DNA of 6,030 nt, from positions 1 through 6,030 of the forward strand of contig JAJYJF010000156.1 in assembly GCA_021796375.1 (NCBI GenBank), written 5' to 3'. A model generated the notes under the pieces. The model was not told the DNA's origin. It saw nothing but the letters and a program-made list of their open reading frames with translations, and ran no database searches. Numbering within the stretch: the stretch's first letter is position 1; each line of letters starts with the position of its first letter. Positions 5,738 through 6,030 of this stretch are shown here, in pieces. A program made the position numbers and the translations under genes. The stretch comes from Chloroflexota bacterium. GTDB taxonomy: Bacteria; Chloroflexota; Anaerolineae; Anaerolineales; Anaerolineaceae.

Positions 5738-6030
5738 CAGTCCCCTACAGCCGGAGCGGCCACGACCTCGATAAGCTGGTGGATATCGCGCCAACCATAA
5801 GAAACCTCGGTGTAAATCGACCCCCCGATCTCAACCTCTTTCTGATCGACCAGCTCGCCTCCCAGCTTTTCATAAAAGCTGCGCGCCGGGTTGGCTGCCA
5901 GCGTCCAGAGGAGCATCGACGAGAAGCCAGCTTGCGCCAGCTCGACCGCGACCGCGTGGACCAGCTGCCTGCCGATTCCCTGGTGTTGTTTATTCTCGAG
6001 CAGGTAAACCGCATACAGCTCGCTCCGAAA
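5737..6030 (-). CDS. GNAT family N-acetyltransferase, C-terminal part (5' end outside window)
   Basis: The minus-strand frame beginning at base 6030 is open for 97 codons and stops at TGA 5739-5737. There is no start codon because the gene enters from the right edge. The protein begins FRSELYAVYLLENKQHQGIGRQLV, which is GNAT motif A with the acetyl-CoA loop QHQGIGRQ. It continues with LLWTLAANPARSFYEKLGGELV, the motif B region with the usual Asn and a FYEKLG segment, and then the final strand, YTEVSYGW. About half of a usual 150-180 residue GNAT is present. It differs in type from the downstream GNAT (simple Acetyltransf_1-like rather than RimJ-like), so the two are not a recent duplication. 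The TGATG overlap with the next gene shows they share an operon. A 89-residue open frame at 5745-6014 on the same strand is a shadow of this gene. Confidence 0.88.
   Translation of the reverse strand, partial: FRSELYAVYLLENKQHQGIGRQLVHAVAVELAQAGFSSMLLWTLAANPARSFYEKLGGELVDQKEVEIGGSIYTEVSYGWRDIHQLIEVVAAPAVGD

Noticed and set aside
5738..5794. 19-residue N-terminal extension of the RimJ-like GNAT to the ATG at 5794
   Set aside because: It lies wholly inside the coding region of the upstream GNAT in another frame, is Arg/Gly-rich, and the TGATG junction gives a better start.
5745..6014. 89-codon minus-strand open frame beginning MRFTCSRINN
   Set aside because: Ser/Arg-rich shadow; the frame read from base 6030 encodes a recognisable GNAT acetyl-CoA loop over the same bases.

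Overview
The window is GC-rich (only the 4080-4180 intergenic stretch is clearly AT-rich) and densely coded bacterial DNA. It carries seven genes, and both edge genes are cut by the window boundary. The gene types, in particular a RFGGFSDIDGTIAFY-type methyltransferase, a long tail with a DYRDAKYSN motif on an extended SDR, and a DUF1206 membrane protein, suggest an environmental bacterium. Chloroflexota (Anaerolineae-like) is my best guess, but this rests on recalled family resemblance and is weak. I see no tRNA, rRNA, CRISPR array, transposase or phage gene.

Left part (1-3126, + strand): the 3' end of a nucleotide-sugar/polysaccharide operon with three genes joined by overlaps. These are a DegT/DnrJ/EryC1/StrS-type PLP aminotransferase (5' end missing), a fusion of a four-helix membrane domain with an NAD-dependent extended SDR (sugar epimerase/dehydratase), and a class I SAM-dependent methyltransferase. 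Together they look like part of a pathway that makes and decorates a modified (aminated, possibly methylated) sugar for a surface glycan. The exact sugar cannot be read from the sequence.

Middle (3127-4252): a short convergent junction, then a minus-strand DUF1206 membrane protein built from three copies of a two-helix unit. It has its own promoter (extended -10 and a -35 at 17 bp spacing) and a strong Shine-Dalgarno. Just upstream lies a perfect 12-bp inverted repeat, best read as the terminator of the next operon.

Right part (4253-6030, - strand): a tightly coupled operon reading leftward. It contains the C-terminal part of a GNAT acetyltransferase (running off the window), a second GNAT of RimJ/RimL type (TGATG stop/start overlap), and a membrane-anchored classical SDR (TAA immediately followed by ATG). 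The SDR has a complete Ser-Tyr-Lys triad but departs from consensus at two conserved Asn positions.

I found no clearly unprecedented system. The most notable items are the membrane-domain/SDR fusion and the SDR active-site substitutions.
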